Assembly (NCBI RefSeq): GCF_007859295.1
Contig: NZ_VOHB01000004.1
Span: forward strand, 330,167-394,166
Reading direction: 5' to 3'
Source of the DNA: Planococcus sp. CPCC 101016
GTDB taxonomy: Bacteria > Bacillota > Bacilli > Bacillales_A > Planococcaceae
Length of the DNA: 64,000 nt
The translations under genes were made by a program, and so were the position numbers. Shown here one piece after another: positions 50,403 to 60,263 of the stretch (its first letter is position 1; every line of letters starts with the position of its first letter). The notes under the pieces were generated by a model, which ran no database searches, was not told the DNA's origin, and was given only the letters and a program-made list of their open reading frames with translations.

Positions 50403-50446
50403 AAAAAAAACTGCAATCTCCTCACTTACAGGAGATTGCAGTTTTT
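50403..50446. terminator. Strong bidirectional terminator
   Basis: A perfect 15-bp stem with a short loop, flanked by an A-run and a T-run, right after the SRPBCC gene stop. The stretch 50263-50402 upstream of the HD-GYP gene is AT-rich with no firm promoter. Confidence 0.9.
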
Positions 50447-50450
50447 CCAA

Positions 50451-50927
50451 TTAGGCGGGCTCAACTAATTGCTTTAAATTCTCGAACATCAAACTCCAGC
50501 CTTTCCGGCTTTCATCGCTAAATTCCGTACCGGTCCGTTTGATGTCCTCTTCTGTCCAGCCTTCTTCATGCGGTACGTTGATTTCCTGGACAAACGCCAT
50601 TTCACAGCTGTTTTGCACCATTGAAATCCATACCGTCACGCGGTCTTCCAAATCGTTGAACTGCGGCATCTTGAAACTGAACATCAGTTTATGCGGCGGC
50701 TTCAGTTCGAGGTATTCGCCGGTCGCCCGATAATCCACGCCTTCCCGGCGGTCGACGATTTCCCAGCTGCCGCCAACACGCAGAGAGTTCTTTGCCACTT
50801 GATTGGTGGCTTCTGTTGTGAACAGCCATTTTTTCATCAATTCCGGATTCGTCCAAGCTTCGTAAACCGCTTTGTCACTGGCATTAAAACGGCGCGCCAT
50901 CGATAAAGTTACTAGAGAAGTCGTCAA
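50451..50927 (-). CDS. SRPBCC (AHSA1-like) family protein
   Basis: A 158-residue START/Bet v1-fold protein of the activator-of-Hsp90/YndB type. Recognisable are RRFNASDKAVYEAWTNPELMKKWLFT at the N-terminus, the central GGSWEIVDRREGVDYRATGEYLELKPPHKLMFSF and the C-terminal WSLMFENLKQLVEPA helix. Such proteins bind hydrophobic ligands; the ligand is unknown. The start is uncertain; TTG at 50927 with GGAAAGG at the right distance is preferred over ATG at 50936 or 50900. Confidence 0.82.
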   Translation of the reverse strand: MTTSLVTLSMARRFNASDKAVYEAWTNPELMKKWLFTTEATNQVAKNSLRVGGSWEIVDRREGVDYRATGEYLELKPPHKLMFSFKMPQFNDLEDRVTVWISMVQNSCEMAFVQEINVPHEEGWTEEDIKRTGTEFSDESRKGWSLMFENLKQLVEPA

Positions 50928-51118
50928 CTGGATCATCCTTTCCGAATGGAATGAACGTAACTGCACCTTGTTATTGCCTATACTGTACATCAGAATTTTT
51001 GATGAGGCAATAGCATCGTCTTTACACCCGCTTTGCCCTTGCCGCTAAAAAAATCACCTTGCAGATTAAGCTGCAGGATGACTTGAATGTTTGCCTATCT
51101 GAATTAAAGTCCTACTGA

Positions 51119-51937
51119 TTATTTGACGCTTTCCAGCGCCTGTTTCACCGTTGCATAAGAATCCGTATCCAGCATATCAATTCCACTGTAGACGATGGCC
51201 TGAACCAGATCCGGCCGTAATCCAGCGAGCACTACGTGAATACCCATCAATTGAAGGGTCCCGCCGATTTGTTGAATTGACTGTGCAATATGTGCGTCAA
51301 TCGTCAAGACTCCTGAAAAGTCGGTGATGACATGGTCTACATTCATCTCAGCAATTCTTGGGATGACATTGTCCAGGATATGGGCAATCCGGTAGCTGTC
51401 CATAACACCGATAAGCGGCAATACGACCACACCTTCGAGAACCGGTACAATCGGCGCTGACAGATTGAGCAATTCTACCTGCGTTTCCGCTTGGTACCTT
51501 TCTGAAATCTTCTCAAACGCATAAAATGTTTCATTTAAGCTGACATCCAATACAGCATTGATGCCTTTGGTGGCTTTAGCGCTCTCTACTAAAGATAAAT
51601 CGAATTTCAGGCTTAGCCGCGTAAAGATCTCTGAAAAGACCTGGCGTGTCGTCGGGTAGCGGATGACGATTTCTGAAATCTTGCCTGCTGATGCTACTTG
51701 CATTTCTGCGTTCTTTTTACTCCATTCGATCAGCGCTTCGGGGACTTCGATATTCCCGCCTTCTAGAAGAGACTGCCCGAAAAACCCAAGAAGTTCAACG
51801 TACATGTCGGCAGCCTGCTCTTTTTCCCACCGGGGAATGTCCAAGTTCATTTCCTGCACAACCGATTCAACCACTTCTACCGATAACGATTCGGCATTAT
51901 CACTTATGTACTGGCAAAAATCCTTGAATGATGACAT
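51119..51937 (-). CDS. RsbR-type STAS co-antagonist (RsbRD-like)
   Basis: A 272-residue protein with a helical RsbRD-like N-terminal domain (residues about 1-155) and a C-terminal STAS domain (about 160-270). In RsbR proteins the STAS domain joins RsbS and RsbT in the stressosome that activates sigma-B. Of the two usual phosphorylation sites, the first is Ser in TDFSGVLTID, while the second, normally Thr in a DT motif, is Ala in IDAHIAQ. No other sigma-B gene is in this window. Start ATG 51937. Confidence 0.82.
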   Translation of the reverse strand: MSSFKDFCQYISDNAESLSVEVVESVVQEMNLDIPRWEKEQAADMYVELLGFFGQSLLEGGNIEVPEALIEWSKKNAEMQVASAGKISEIVIRYPTTRQVFSEIFTRLSLKFDLSLVESAKATKGINAVLDVSLNETFYAFEKISERYQAETQVELLNLSAPIVPVLEGVVVLPLIGVMDSYRIAHILDNVIPRIAEMNVDHVITDFSGVLTIDAHIAQSIQQIGGTLQLMGIHVVLAGLRPDLVQAIVYSGIDMLDTDSYATVKQALESVK

Positions 51938-52134
51938 TCGTTTCACACCTTTTTCATTATATTGAACTAATTATACCATTTGGCACGGGAAGTAATGAAA
52001 CTTCTAACAGCAATCTTTGTAAGTTCTTTGTCCGTTTAACCAAGTCGTTAGGAAAGCGCCTTTTCTTTTGGTCTTAATGATATTTAGTAAAGTAGAAAAA
52101 CATTATTACAATTTTTTGTTCCAGAAGACAGCAA

Positions 52135-52168
52135 AATACCCCTTCGGAGAGACCTCCAAAGGGGTATT
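52135..52168 (-). terminator. Intrinsic terminator of glmS
   Basis: A hairpin with a 14-bp stem containing one mismatch begins 11 bases after the glmS stop, followed by a short T-run. The stretch 51938-52134 before it holds no recognisable gene. Confidence 0.8.
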
Positions 52169-52178
52169 CTGTTTTCGC

Positions 52179-53981
52179 TTATTCCACTGTTACAGACTTC
52201 GCAAGGTTACGTGGCTTATCAACATCACAGTCGCGGTGAAGCGCTGCGTAGTAGCTGATCAACTGCATCGGAATGACCGATACAAGCGGTGACAGCAATT
52301 CGTTGACTTTCGGCAAGACCAGGCTGTCGCCTTCTTCCTGCAAGCCTTCCATTGAAATGATGCATGTGTGGGCGCCGCGCGCTGCTACTTCTTTAACGTT
52401 GCCGCGGATATTCAAGTTAACCGCTTCTTGAGTCGCAAGTGCGATAACCGGTGTACCTTCTTCGATCAATGCGATCGTTCCGTGCTTCAACTCGCCTCCG
52501 GCAAATCCTTCAGCCTGGATGTATGAAATCTCTTTCAATTTCAATGAACCTTCAAGTCCAACGAAATAATCCATCACGCGGCCGATAAAGAAGCAATTGC
52601 GCGTTGTAGACAAGTAGTCTGCAGCAATCTGTTCCATTTCCTCTTTTGCATCAACTTGTGCTTGAATAGCGTTGGCGACGATTCCCAACTCTTGAACCAA
52701 ATCAAAGCCGATATCGATGCCGCGTGCTTCCGCTGTTACCGCACCCAAGATAGACAATACAGCCAATTGAGCTGTATAGGCTTTTGTTGATGCAACCGCA
52801 ATTTCAGGTCCTGCATACAACAATAATGTATGGTCAGACTCGCGTGACAAGGTAGACCCCGCAACGTTTGTAATGGTCAATGACGCATGACCAAGTTCTT
52901 TGATTTTCACCAATACTTGGCGGCTGTCTGCTGTTTCGCCTGATTGAGAAATAAAGATGAACAATGGTTTTTCCGACAATAATGGCATGTTGTAGCCGAA
53001 TTCACTTGAAACATGCACTTCAACCGGAATTCCTGCTAATTTTTCAATATATTCTTTACCGATCAATCCAGCGTGATAGCTTGTTCCGGCTGCGATGATG
53101 TGAATACGGTCAGCAGCCTGCATCGCTTCCAGGATTTCCGGTTGGATCGTCAATTTATCGTTTGCGTCCTGATATGCTTGAACAATTTTACGGACAACCG
53201 CTGGCTGCTCGTCAATTTCCTTCAGCATGTAATGAGGGTAAGTCCCTTTTTCAATATCGCTCATGTCAATTTCCGCAGTGAATGGCAAGCGGCTAACCAC
53301 TTCGCCTTCCAAAGTTAAAATCTCCACGCTGTCTTTACGGACGATGACGATTTCCTTATCCATCAATTCAACAAACTGATCTGTCAATTGAAGCATAGCC
53401 ATCGCATCAGATGCCACGACGTTGAAATCTTCGCCAAGTCCTACAAGCAATGGGCTCTTGTTTTTCGCTACAAAAATCGTTTGCTCTTCTTCTGCATCCA
53501 ACAACGCGATTGCATATGAACCCTTCAGTAAGGTAAGAGCTTTACTGAAAGCTTCTTGTGTTGTTTGGCCTTCTTCAACGAATTTACCGATCAATTGAAC
53601 GATGATTTCCGTATCCGTATCCGACTCCATAGACACACCAGCTAAATAGTCACGCTGAATGTGGTGATAGTTTTCAATCACGCCGTTATGAACGATTGTG
53701 AAGCGGTCTGACGTATTTTGATGCGGGTGAGCATTCACACGGTTCGGCTTGCCGTGAGTAGCCCAGCGTGTATGGCCGATTCCCGTATTGCCCATCACTT
53801 CTTCTTCCACGACGCCGCGAAGATCTGCAATGCGCCCTTTTTCTTTGAAAACTGTTACGCCTTTGCCATTACGGACAGCAATTCCTGCTGAGTCATAACC
53901 GCGATATTCCAAGCGCTCCAAGCCTTTTAATAGAATTTCTTTTGAATCATTTTCTCCAATATACCCAACAATTCCACACAT
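52179..53981 (-). CDS. glmS: Glucosamine-6-phosphate synthase GlmS
   Basis: A 600-residue glutamine-fructose-6-phosphate amidotransferase making GlcN6P, the first step to UDP-GlcNAc for peptidoglycan. The glutaminase domain starts with the nucleophile Cys2 ([12 protein letters not shown]) and shows the [11 protein letters not shown] motif; two SIS sugar-isomerase domains follow (AAGTSYHAG near 300 and the second near 470), and the C-terminus ends [12 protein letters not shown]. It is controlled by a glmS ribozyme in its leader. Confidence 0.97.
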   Translation of the reverse strand: MCGIVGYIGENDSKEILLKGLERLEYRGYDSAGIAVRNGKGVTVFKEKGRIADLRGVVEEEVMGNTGIGHTRWATHGKPNRVNAHPHQNTSDRFTIVHNGVIENYHHIQRDYLAGVSMESDTDTEIIVQLIGKFVEEGQTTQEAFSKALTLLKGSYAIALLDAEEEQTIFVAKNKSPLLVGLGEDFNVVASDAMAMLQLTDQFVELMDKEIVIVRKDSVEILTLEGEVVSRLPFTAEIDMSDIEKGTYPHYMLKEIDEQPAVVRKIVQAYQDANDKLTIQPEILEAMQAADRIHIIAAGTSYHAGLIGKEYIEKLAGIPVEVHVSSEFGYNMPLLSEKPLFIFISQSGETADSRQVLVKIKELGHASLTITNVAGSTLSRESDHTLLLYAGPEIAVASTKAYTAQLAVLSILGAVTAEARGIDIGFDLVQELGIVANAIQAQVDAKEEMEQIAADYLSTTRNCFFIGRVMDYFVGLEGSLKLKEISYIQAEGFAGGELKHGTIALIEEGTPVIALATQEAVNLNIRGNVKEVAARGAHTCIISMEGLQEEGDSLVLPKVNELLSPLVSVIPMQLISYYAALHRDCDVDKPRNLAKSVTVE

Positions 53982-54039
53982 AGTTTAATTCCTCCGTTTT
54001 TATGAATCATAATGTAGTGTTTATTTGGTTCCTAAACAC

Positions 54040-54215
54040 TACTGCTTGAGCCCATCCACCTTGTTGTCCAATCGATTGCTCGACTGTTTTAAGAATGGAC
54101 ATAACGACCGGGCTTCACGGCCGGAAGGTATCCGCCGAAATCTCGATACTCCTTCTCCTCGTCTACTGAAGATGACTGGTCCGTCCGATTTCTTCAGTAC
54201 AGGCGCTGTAATTGT
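54040..54215 (-). ncRNA. glmS ribozyme/riboswitch
   Basis: The glmS leader carries the GlcN6P-activated ribozyme. The minus strand shows the conserved 5' element AGCGCCUGUACU with cleavage expected between A54207 and G54206. Further on come GACGAGGAG, UAUCGAGAUUUCGGCGGAUAC and CUUCCGGC (about 54177-54115), the catalytic core of pseudoknots. The 3' limit (P3/P4 region near 54040) is approximate. Binding of GlcN6P would cleave the mRNA and lower GlmS, giving feedback control. Confidence 0.93.
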
Positions 54216-54270
54216 TTTCCTCGCAATTATATCTATCCCCCTTTTTCTGCGGTCGTAAACCGACTCTATC

Positions 54271-54299
54271 ATCATACAGCCTTCACACATTCCCGTCAA
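54271..54299 (-). promoter_or_regulatory. Sigma-A promoter of glmS
   Basis: TTGACG (54299-54294), a 17-bp spacer and TATGAT (54276-54271) give a near-consensus promoter. Transcription should start near 54264, about 57 bases before the ribozyme cleavage site. Confidence 0.85.
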
Positions 54300-54467
54300 T
54301 TAAAGCATATAGTTATTTAGGTATATATCATCATTTTTTTCCGTTAATTGGCTCTTTTTCCTTTTACTATTTTTTATATTTCTTCATAAATGTCTAAGAA
54401 AATAAAAGAATTCGTTCGACAAACCGATTCAGCTGCTATGAAGTTGCTTGACGGGATATCAACCATA

Positions 54468-54500
54468 TAAAGACCGTAAGCAAGAATGCTTACGGTCTCC
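54468..54500 (-). terminator. Terminator of the glmM operon
   Basis: A perfect 12-bp stem with a short loop lies 17 bases after the glmM stop, followed on the minus strand by a short T-rich tail. It separates glmM from glmS. Confidence 0.8.
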
Positions 54501-54516
54501 AGATTACTTTATTCGA

Positions 54517-55866
54517 TTAGCTCAAGCCCATTTCACTGCGGACAACTTCCGCAATGCGTTCCACGTAGTTTTCACAGTCTTCTGCAGAAGCTGCTTCCAC
54601 CATCACGCGCACCAATGGCTCGGTACCGGATGGACGCACAAGTACACGGCCGTTGCCGTTCATTTCTGATTCCACATCTGCAATTACTGCTGCCACATCT
54701 GCATTATCTGTAACCGCATGTTTATCGGTTACGCGGATGTTAACAAGTTTTTGCGGGAAGATGGTCATTTCAGAAGCCAGCTCGGACAATTTCTTGCCGG
54801 TGATTTTCATGATATTGACAAGCTGAAGACCCGTCAATAAACCATCGCCCGTTGTATTGTAATCCAGGAAAATGATATGGCCTGATTGCTCGCCGCCCAG
54901 ATTATAGCCGTTGTTCTTCATTTCTTCCACTACATAACGGTCGCCGACAGCGGTCTTGTTGCTCTTCATGCCATGGCTTTCTAGGGCCTTGTAGAAGCCC
55001 ATATTGCTCATAACAGTCGAAACCACTGTATCTTTCTTGAGGCGGCCTTCTGAATGCAAATGCTTCGCGCAAATGTACATGATCTGATCGCCATCTACGA
55101 TCTTGCCTTTTTCATCCACTGCAATCAAGCGATCGCCATCGCCGTCGAATGCAAGTCCGATATCTGCACCTTTAGCAATTACCAGCTCTGCTAATTTCTC
55201 AGGATGGGTCGACCCCACTCCTGCGTTAATGTTCAGTCCGTTCGGTGAAGCGCCCATCGATGTGATGTCTGCGTCCAGATCCGCAAATACATGCGTCGCC
55301 AGTGTAGATGTCGCCCCGTGTGCACAATCGAGCGCAACGTGGATGCCATCAAATTCCTCATCGACTGTCTGTTTCAAGTACTGAAGGTATTTTTGGCCGC
55401 CCTCGAAATAATCCGTGATGCTGCCAAGATCTCCTCCAGTCGGACGAGGCAATAGATCTTCTTCGCTGTCAAGCAAGGCTTCGATTTCCGCTTCCTGCGC
55501 GTCCGACAACTTGAAGCCGTCAGAACCGAAGAATTTGATGCCGTTGTCTTCTACCGGGTTATGTGAAGCCGAGATCATGACACCTGCTTCAGCACTCATG
55601 ACACGCGTCAAATAAGAGACGCCTGGTGTACTGATGACGCCAAGACGCATCACTTCCGCTCCTACCGATAGCAATCCTGCAGCCAAAGCACCTTCCAGCA
55701 TTTCGCCTGAAATCCGTGTATCACGGCCAATCAGCACTTTTGGTTTGTCTTTTGCACTTTTTGTTAAAATATACCCGCCAATTCGCCCTAATTTAAAGGC
55801 CAGTTCAGGAGTTAACTCCGTATTGGCAACTCCCCGTACTCCATCTGTTCCAAAATATTTTCCCAT
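54517..55866 (-). CDS. glmM: Phosphoglucosamine mutase GlmM
   Basis: A 449-residue alpha-D-phosphohexomutase converting GlcN6P to GlcN1P. The catalytic serine loop is [12 protein letters not shown] near residue 100 and the metal loop DGDGDR near 243. The sugar-binding loop GEQSGH near 329 and phosphate loop [10 protein letters not shown] near 413 are present. Start at ATG 55866 ([12 protein letters not shown]); the upstream ATG at 55890 lies before the ribosome binding site. In Bacillus GlmM binds and inhibits CdaA encoded upstream. Confidence 0.97.
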   Translation of the reverse strand: MGKYFGTDGVRGVANTELTPELAFKLGRIGGYILTKSAKDKPKVLIGRDTRISGEMLEGALAAGLLSVGAEVMRLGVISTPGVSYLTRVMSAEAGVMISASHNPVEDNGIKFFGSDGFKLSDAQEAEIEALLDSEEDLLPRPTGGDLGSITDYFEGGQKYLQYLKQTVDEEFDGIHVALDCAHGATSTLATHVFADLDADITSMGASPNGLNINAGVGSTHPEKLAELVIAKGADIGLAFDGDGDRLIAVDEKGKIVDGDQIMYICAKHLHSEGRLKKDTVVSTVMSNMGFYKALESHGMKSNKTAVGDRYVVEEMKNNGYNLGGEQSGHIIFLDYNTTGDGLLTGLQLVNIMKITGKKLSELASEMTIFPQKLVNIRVTDKHAVTDNADVAAVIADVESEMNGNGRVLVRPSGTEPLVRVMVEAASAEDCENYVERIAEVVRSEMGLS

Positions 55867-55964
55867 TCCACTTTTCGCTCCTTCAATCATTTGCTTCTGA
55901 TTGGTTTAGTTAAGCTTTCGCTTTTTTATCTTATTCAAAGCCTTTACGGCATTGTAACTTAAAG

Positions 55965-56948
55965 TTATTCTCCATCTCCAAGATCTTCCGGCTGCTCCAC
56001 AGTATCATCGACGACCGTTTCCGCTTCTACCGTAACTTGTGCGGGTGAAACAGCTGAAGCTCCAGCTGGAATTTTCAGCTCTACTTCTACTGTGTCATCG
56101 TTAGCTGTGACGTTTCCTGCATCCACTTCGACAACATATTCTGTAATCTCGTCCACAATGGTCTGAGGCCCGAAAATTTCAATTTCTTCGGTGGCCGTAC
56201 TCCAGCCGTTGATGGTGATGCCTGGAAGAGATTCACCTGTCGCTTCAACTCTTACGGGCACTACCTTACTGTATTCAACGACATCGACATCCACTTCAAC
56301 TTCCTGTGGTTCAATCTCCGCATTTTCGAGCTTCGTCAAATCTTCTGCTAACACACGGACACGTGCCGGAGTCGTAAAGGATTTATTTACTCCCCGTTCA
56401 CCGGAAACCGTTGCTTTAACAAAGCTGATGGCGTCAATTACACTTCTCGGGCCGGTCACTGTCACTGTTTCCGGATCAACAGAAACGCTTTCGAGAATAA
56501 AGCCATCCGCCAGCATCCGATCATTTATTTCCGGATCAATACGAAATTCCTGTGATACTCGCTCTTCGATCACTACATTGACGAACGCCGGATCCACCCG
56601 AATGTTTAATTGCTCAGACAGATTTTCACTTTGGATCGGGACTTGGTGCTCCCCTACCGGTAAATTTCGCAAATCCACAAACAACGTGAAGTCTTCCAAT
56701 TGACGGGCGGTCTGTATAATACTGACAGGGCCGTTTAAATGCAGATCAGCTGTTTTTGGTACTCCGCTGACCATCAGGCTATTGTCATGATATACCTCAA
56801 GTTCAACATCTTCAATCACTTCCGAGGTCCGGCTGGTGTCCGTCGTTCCCGCGGAATTGTCTTCCGCCTTCACCGAAAAGAATAAAAGGAAGGCTAACAG
56901 CAGCGCCGTAATCCGTAAAAACCAGCGATTGTCCATCATCTTATCCAT
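55965..56948 (-). CDS. cdaR: CdaA regulator CdaR (YbbR domains)
   Basis: A 327-residue membrane-anchored protein with one N-terminal helix (residues about 9-24) and three to four repeated YbbR domains outside the cell (segments with VEDVELEVYHDNSL, EERVSQEFRIDPEIND, VVPVRVEATGESLPGI). An acidic tail ends it. It modulates the diadenylate cyclase CdaA. ATG 56948, within the end of cdaA, follows GGAGGGG; the longer frame upstream lies inside cdaA. Confidence 0.94.
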   Translation of the reverse strand: MDKMMDNRWFLRITALLLAFLLFFSVKAEDNSAGTTDTSRTSEVIEDVELEVYHDNSLMVSGVPKTADLHLNGPVSIIQTARQLEDFTLFVDLRNLPVGEHQVPIQSENLSEQLNIRVDPAFVNVVIEERVSQEFRIDPEINDRMLADGFILESVSVDPETVTVTGPRSVIDAISFVKATVSGERGVNKSFTTPARVRVLAEDLTKLENAEIEPQEVEVDVDVVEYSKVVPVRVEATGESLPGITINGWSTATEEIEIFGPQTIVDEITEYVVEVDAGNVTANDDTVEVELKIPAGASAVSPAQVTVEAETVVDDTVEQPEDLGDGE

Positions 56949-57777
56949 TCTTTTTTCCCCTCCAATTCCACCAGGAAGAAGCGACTTCCTGCTGCTCTGC
57001 ACCAAACCAGATTCGGCGCAGCTTCACTTCGAAGTCTTCAAGTGACAAATTGCGGTGCAAATCGCCATTCGCCGTCAGGCTGATGGCGCCTGTTTCTTCC
57101 GACACGACAATGGTAATCGCATCGGTCACTTCACTGATGCCAAGGGCGGCACGATGGCGCGTCCCCAGTTCTTTTGAAATGAACGGACTTTCAGACAGCG
57201 GCAAATAGCAGGCTGCTGCGGCAATCCGGTTTTTTTGTACAATCACGGCTCCATCGTGCAGCGGTGTGTTCGGAATGAATAGATTGATCATCAGTTCGGA
57301 TGTAATATCCGAATTCATCGGGATTCCCGTTTCGATGTATTCGCTCAACCCGGTTTCGCGTTCAATCGACACCAATGCCCCAATTCGCCGCTTCGCCATA
57401 TAGCTGACGGATTTGGACATCGCCTCGATCAGCCGGTTGCGTTCGGACTCTTCATTTAGTGTACTGCTGGAGAACAGCTTGCCGCGGCCGAGCTGTTCAA
57501 GTGCACGGCGCAATTCCGGCTGAAAAATGATAATGATGGCCAGGAAGCCCCATTCGAGCACCTGCTGCATGATCCAGCCCAAGGTTTCCAAATTGAGTGC
57601 TTGTGTCACGAGGCGTGCAATAATAATGACAAAGATCCCTTTCAGCAATTGAACGGCCTTCGTTCCCTTGATAACGGTGATCAATTTATAGATAACGAAC
57701 CAAACTAATAAAATATCAATAATATTCCATAGAAGTTCGAGTGGTGTTTGGTCTGTTAAATTCTCCAAAAAAGGCAT
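56941..57777 (-). CDS. cdaA: Diadenylate cyclase CdaA
   Basis: A 278-residue membrane enzyme making c-di-AMP from two ATP. There are three membrane helices at the N-terminus (to about residue 85) and a DAC domain with the catalytic DGA (TPLHDGAVIVQ) and RHR (LGTRHRAALG) motifs. c-di-AMP controls potassium and osmolyte balance. ATG 57777, six bases after GAGGG, is preferred over TTG 57783. Operon cdaA-cdaR-glmM. Confidence 0.96.
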   Translation of the reverse strand: MPFLENLTDQTPLELLWNIIDILLVWFVIYKLITVIKGTKAVQLLKGIFVIIIARLVTQALNLETLGWIMQQVLEWGFLAIIIIFQPELRRALEQLGRGKLFSSSTLNEESERNRLIEAMSKSVSYMAKRRIGALVSIERETGLSEYIETGIPMNSDITSELMINLFIPNTPLHDGAVIVQKNRIAAAACYLPLSESPFISKELGTRHRAALGISEVTDAITIVVSEETGAISLTANGDLHRNLSLEDFEVKLRRIWFGAEQQEVASSWWNWRGKKNG

Positions 57778-57849
57778 CTGCAACCCTCGCTTTTCTACAT
57801 CTGCATATACAATCAGTATATCATAAGTGAATTGGGCTTGCCTTCATAG

Positions 57850-57882
57850 AAAAAACCCATCCTTTAGGAGAGGATGGGTTTT
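57850..57882 (-). terminator. Terminator between rsiW and cdaA
   Basis: A strong stem of about 10 bp starts at the rsiW stop codon, followed by an A/T-rich run. It separates the sigW-rsiW unit from cdaA-cdaR-glmM. Confidence 0.82.
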
Positions 57883-58516
57883 ACTCTGTTGTTTGGCTGC
57901 CATCTGTATCAAAAATAGCGGCTGCATCCTTGAAACCGTTTTTTATGGTGTACCACAACCATTCGAATGCTTTATCGATTTCCTCGATTTCACCGGTAAT
58001 AACGCCGCTTGATGCCATGTATTGGCCATTCACGATGGTGACGTCTCCCTGAAGCTCGCCTTCCACACGCAAATCTCCATTACGCACAGTCAAGTCGCCG
58101 ACTATTGTCTGTCCTTCAGGAACGATCACCGTTTGTCCTTCCACCACCAAATTTGGCTGCTTGGTAAAGGAAAAATGCTGATCGTCGTTAAAGTTCGACA
58201 TTAATGCCGCACTCATCAATATGCAGAACAACGCTGCAGCTGCCAGCATCGGGTGTCTTCTGAACCAACGCTGAACGCCTGCACGCTGTCTTTCTTTCGG
58301 CAGCCGTCCCATGGTTTTCTGGACAAAATCGGAAGGTGCCTGTATATGTGATGCACTTTGGACAAATGCTATTGTTTTGCTCAATTCCTGATACTGCTTT
58401 CTGCAATCCGGGCAGTTCTCTAAGTGTTCTTTAAAGAGTTGTTCATCGCTCGGACTGATATCTCCATCCAGGTAATCGTCCATTAAGTAAATTACGTTTT
58501 CCGGACACGCATTCAT
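57881..58516 (-). CDS. rsiW: Anti-sigma-W factor RsiW
   Basis: A 211-residue single-pass membrane protein. The N-terminal zinc anti-sigma domain has the H-x3-C-x2-C motif (HLENCPDC near residue 31). One membrane helix lies at about residues 90-108 with Ala-Ala positions near its inner end, as used for intramembrane cleavage by RseP. The outer part ends with a repeated beta segment typical of RsiW. It keeps sigma-W inactive until envelope stress triggers its proteolysis. Twelve bases after sigW. Confidence 0.93.
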   Translation of the reverse strand: MNACPENVIYLMDDYLDGDISPSDEQLFKEHLENCPDCRKQYQELSKTIAFVQSASHIQAPSDFVQKTMGRLPKERQRAGVQRWFRRHPMLAAAALFCILMSAALMSNFNDDQHFSFTKQPNLVVEGQTVIVPEGQTIVGDLTVRNGDLRVEGELQGDVTIVNGQYMASSGVITGEIEEIDKAFEWLWYTIKNGFKDAAAIFDTDGSQTTE

Positions 58517-58528
58517 CGTGCTCGCCTC

Positions 58529-59092
58529 CTACAAATTGCTCAATTGCTTACGAAGAGCCTCTCGCCCTCGGTGTATACGCGTCTTCACCGTACCCAACGG
58601 CAAATCCAGGATTTCACTGATTTCCGCCAGCGGCAATTCTTCAATATACTTTAATACAATAGCGGCACGGTACTTATCTGGCAAGCGGCTAATCTCGTAC
58701 TGTACCCGCTCCTGTACTTCCATTCTCATCAACTCTTCTTCCGGAAGCTCATCATTATTGGCAATTTCCGAATACATATTCAGGCCTTCCGTTCCACGCA
58801 CTTCAGCATCCAAATGGTAATCCGGCTTTTTTTTGCGGATCCGATCGATGCACAGATTGGTGGCGATGCGGTACAGCCAGGTCGAAAATTTCCGCTTCTG
58901 GTCAAACGTGTGGATATTGACATAAGCGCGCATAAAAGCTTCCTGAGCGATATCTTCTGCTTCCTGCTTGTTGCCAAGCATCCGGTAGCAGATCTGATAC
59001 AGCTGGTGCTGGTAAAGCTCCACGATTTCGGCGAATGCGTTCTGATCGCCTTTTAATACTTTAGCTATTCGTTTATTGACTAACGCATCCAT
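58529..59092 (-). CDS. sigW: ECF sigma factor sigma-W
   Basis: A 187-residue extracytoplasmic-function sigma factor with region 2 (residues about 25-90: YQICYRMLGNKQEAEDIAQEAFMRAYVNIHTFDQKRKFSTWLYRIATNLCIDRIRKKK) and region 4 (LPDKYRAAIVLKYIEELPLAEISEILDLPLGTVKTRIHRGREALRKQL). It governs envelope-stress genes in Bacillus. It has its own sigma-W promoter upstream. Confidence 0.96.
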   Translation of the reverse strand: MDALVNKRIAKVLKGDQNAFAEIVELYQHQLYQICYRMLGNKQEAEDIAQEAFMRAYVNIHTFDQKRKFSTWLYRIATNLCIDRIRKKKPDYHLDAEVRGTEGLNMYSEIANNDELPEEELMRMEVQERVQYEISRLPDKYRAAIVLKYIEELPLAEISEILDLPLGTVKTRIHRGREALRKQLSNL

Positions 59093-59130
59093 GATCTCAT
59101 TTCCCTCCGCCTATGCGGCTGTACTTTATA

Positions 59131-59156
59131 TACGTGCATTAACTTAAAAGGTTTCA
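59131..59156 (-). promoter_or_regulatory. Sigma-W autoregulatory promoter of sigW
   Basis: TGAAAC (59156-59151), a 16-bp spacer and CGTA (59134-59131) on the minus strand match the sigma-W consensus. It drives sigW-rsiW, the expected positive feedback. Confidence 0.92.
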
Positions 59157-59253
59157 ATTATTTTTTCTTATTCCATCGTATCAGACAATACCCAAATAAA
59201 TCCAACTAATTTTGTGACGTTTTTTATTTTAAAAAGTTTCCGATTTTTTTGCA

Positions 59254-59280
59254 TAAAAAAAAACAGGCTTTCGCCTGTCT
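59254..59280 (-). terminator. Terminator of the arginase gene
   Basis: A 7-bp stem around a short loop, preceded on the plus strand by an A-run, lies just after the arginase stop. Confidence 0.8.
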
Positions 59281-59284
59281 TTGA

Positions 59285-60193
59285 TTACAATAATTTTTCG
59301 CCGAACAATGAACCGATCAATGCTACTGCTACATCGGCCGTACGGTTTTTCTCATCAAGAATCGGATTGACTTCCACAAATTCAGCAGATGTGATAATGC
59401 CTGCATCAAACAGCATTTCCATCGCTAAATGGCTTTCGCGGTAGCTGATGCCGCCTGGAACCGGTGTGCCGACTCCTGGTGTGTACATCGGGTCAATTCC
59501 ATCAAGGTCCAATGACAAATGGACCGCATCCGTTTTGCGTTCTTCTTTCAAGTAACGGATAGAATCTTCGATGACTGCATTCATGCCTATTTTATCGATT
59601 TCGTGCATGCTGTAGACGCGGATTCCGCGCTCTTTGATCAATTCACGCTCGCCCGGGTCTACTGAACGCGCCCCGATGATGACAATATTTTCAGGCTTCA
59701 CTTTTGGTGAATACCCGCGGATGTTCGTCAGTTTTTCATGGCCATGTCCAAAGCTTGCTGCAAGCGGCATGCCATGGATGTTGCCAGATGGTGACGTATC
59801 GCTGGTGTTCATGTCAGCGTGTGCATCATACCAGATGACGCCCAAGTTTTCGTGGCGCTCGGAAATTCCGGAAAGAGTACCAATTGCAATACTGTGGTCG
59901 CCGCCCAGCACTAGTGGAAAATTGCCTGCTTCTGCAACTTCAAATACTTTATCGCCAAGTGCTTCTGTCGCTTCCGTAATCGCTTTCAAATTACGCAAGT
60001 TTGTTGATGTATCGACACTGCCGTCTGCCTGGCCAATCTGGATATCCCCTTCATCTGAAACGCTGTGACCCAATTCTTCGATACGATCGACAACTCCAGC
60101 GTACCGGATAGCACTTGGCCCCATGTCGACACCGCGACGATTTTGACCATGGTCCATCGGAACTCCAATAATAGATATATTTAATTTATTCAT
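59285..60193 (-). CDS. rocF: Arginase RocF
   Basis: A 302-residue ureohydrolase splitting arginine to ornithine and urea. Manganese ligands are visible as GGDHS near residue 102, DAHAD near 125 and SLDLDGIDP near 228, and VEVNP near 275. The N-terminus ISIIGVPMDHGQNRRGVDMGPSAIR is typical. ATG 60193 follows GGGGGT; longer in-frame starts lie in the promoter region. It stands alone between a promoter and a terminator. Confidence 0.95.
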   Translation of the reverse strand: MNKLNISIIGVPMDHGQNRRGVDMGPSAIRYAGVVDRIEELGHSVSDEGDIQIGQADGSVDTSTNLRNLKAITEATEALGDKVFEVAEAGNFPLVLGGDHSIAIGTLSGISERHENLGVIWYDAHADMNTSDTSPSGNIHGMPLAASFGHGHEKLTNIRGYSPKVKPENIVIIGARSVDPGERELIKERGIRVYSMHEIDKIGMNAVIEDSIRYLKEERKTDAVHLSLDLDGIDPMYTPGVGTPVPGGISYRESHLAMEMLFDAGIITSAEFVEVNPILDEKNRTADVAVALIGSLFGEKLL

Positions 60194-60223
60194 AATTTTA
60201 TACCCCCTTAGCAAGATAGATTC

Positions 60224-60253
60224 ATTGTAACCGCTAAGGTCTCTTTGGCTCAA
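60224..60253 (-). promoter_or_regulatory. Sigma-A promoter of rocF
   Basis: TTGAGC (60253-60248), an 18-bp spacer and TACAAT (60229-60224) precede the arginase ribosome binding site. Confidence 0.7.
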
Positions 60254-60263
60254 CTGTACAAAA

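Noticed and set aside
50991..51118. Hairpin near 51060-51080 as a terminator
   Set aside because: The short stem has no T-run, and no gene ends just before it in a matching direction.
57881..58516. Bactofilin-like repeat in RsiW as a novel fusion
   Set aside because: The same outer segment is, from memory, present in B. subtilis RsiW, so it is normal for the family.
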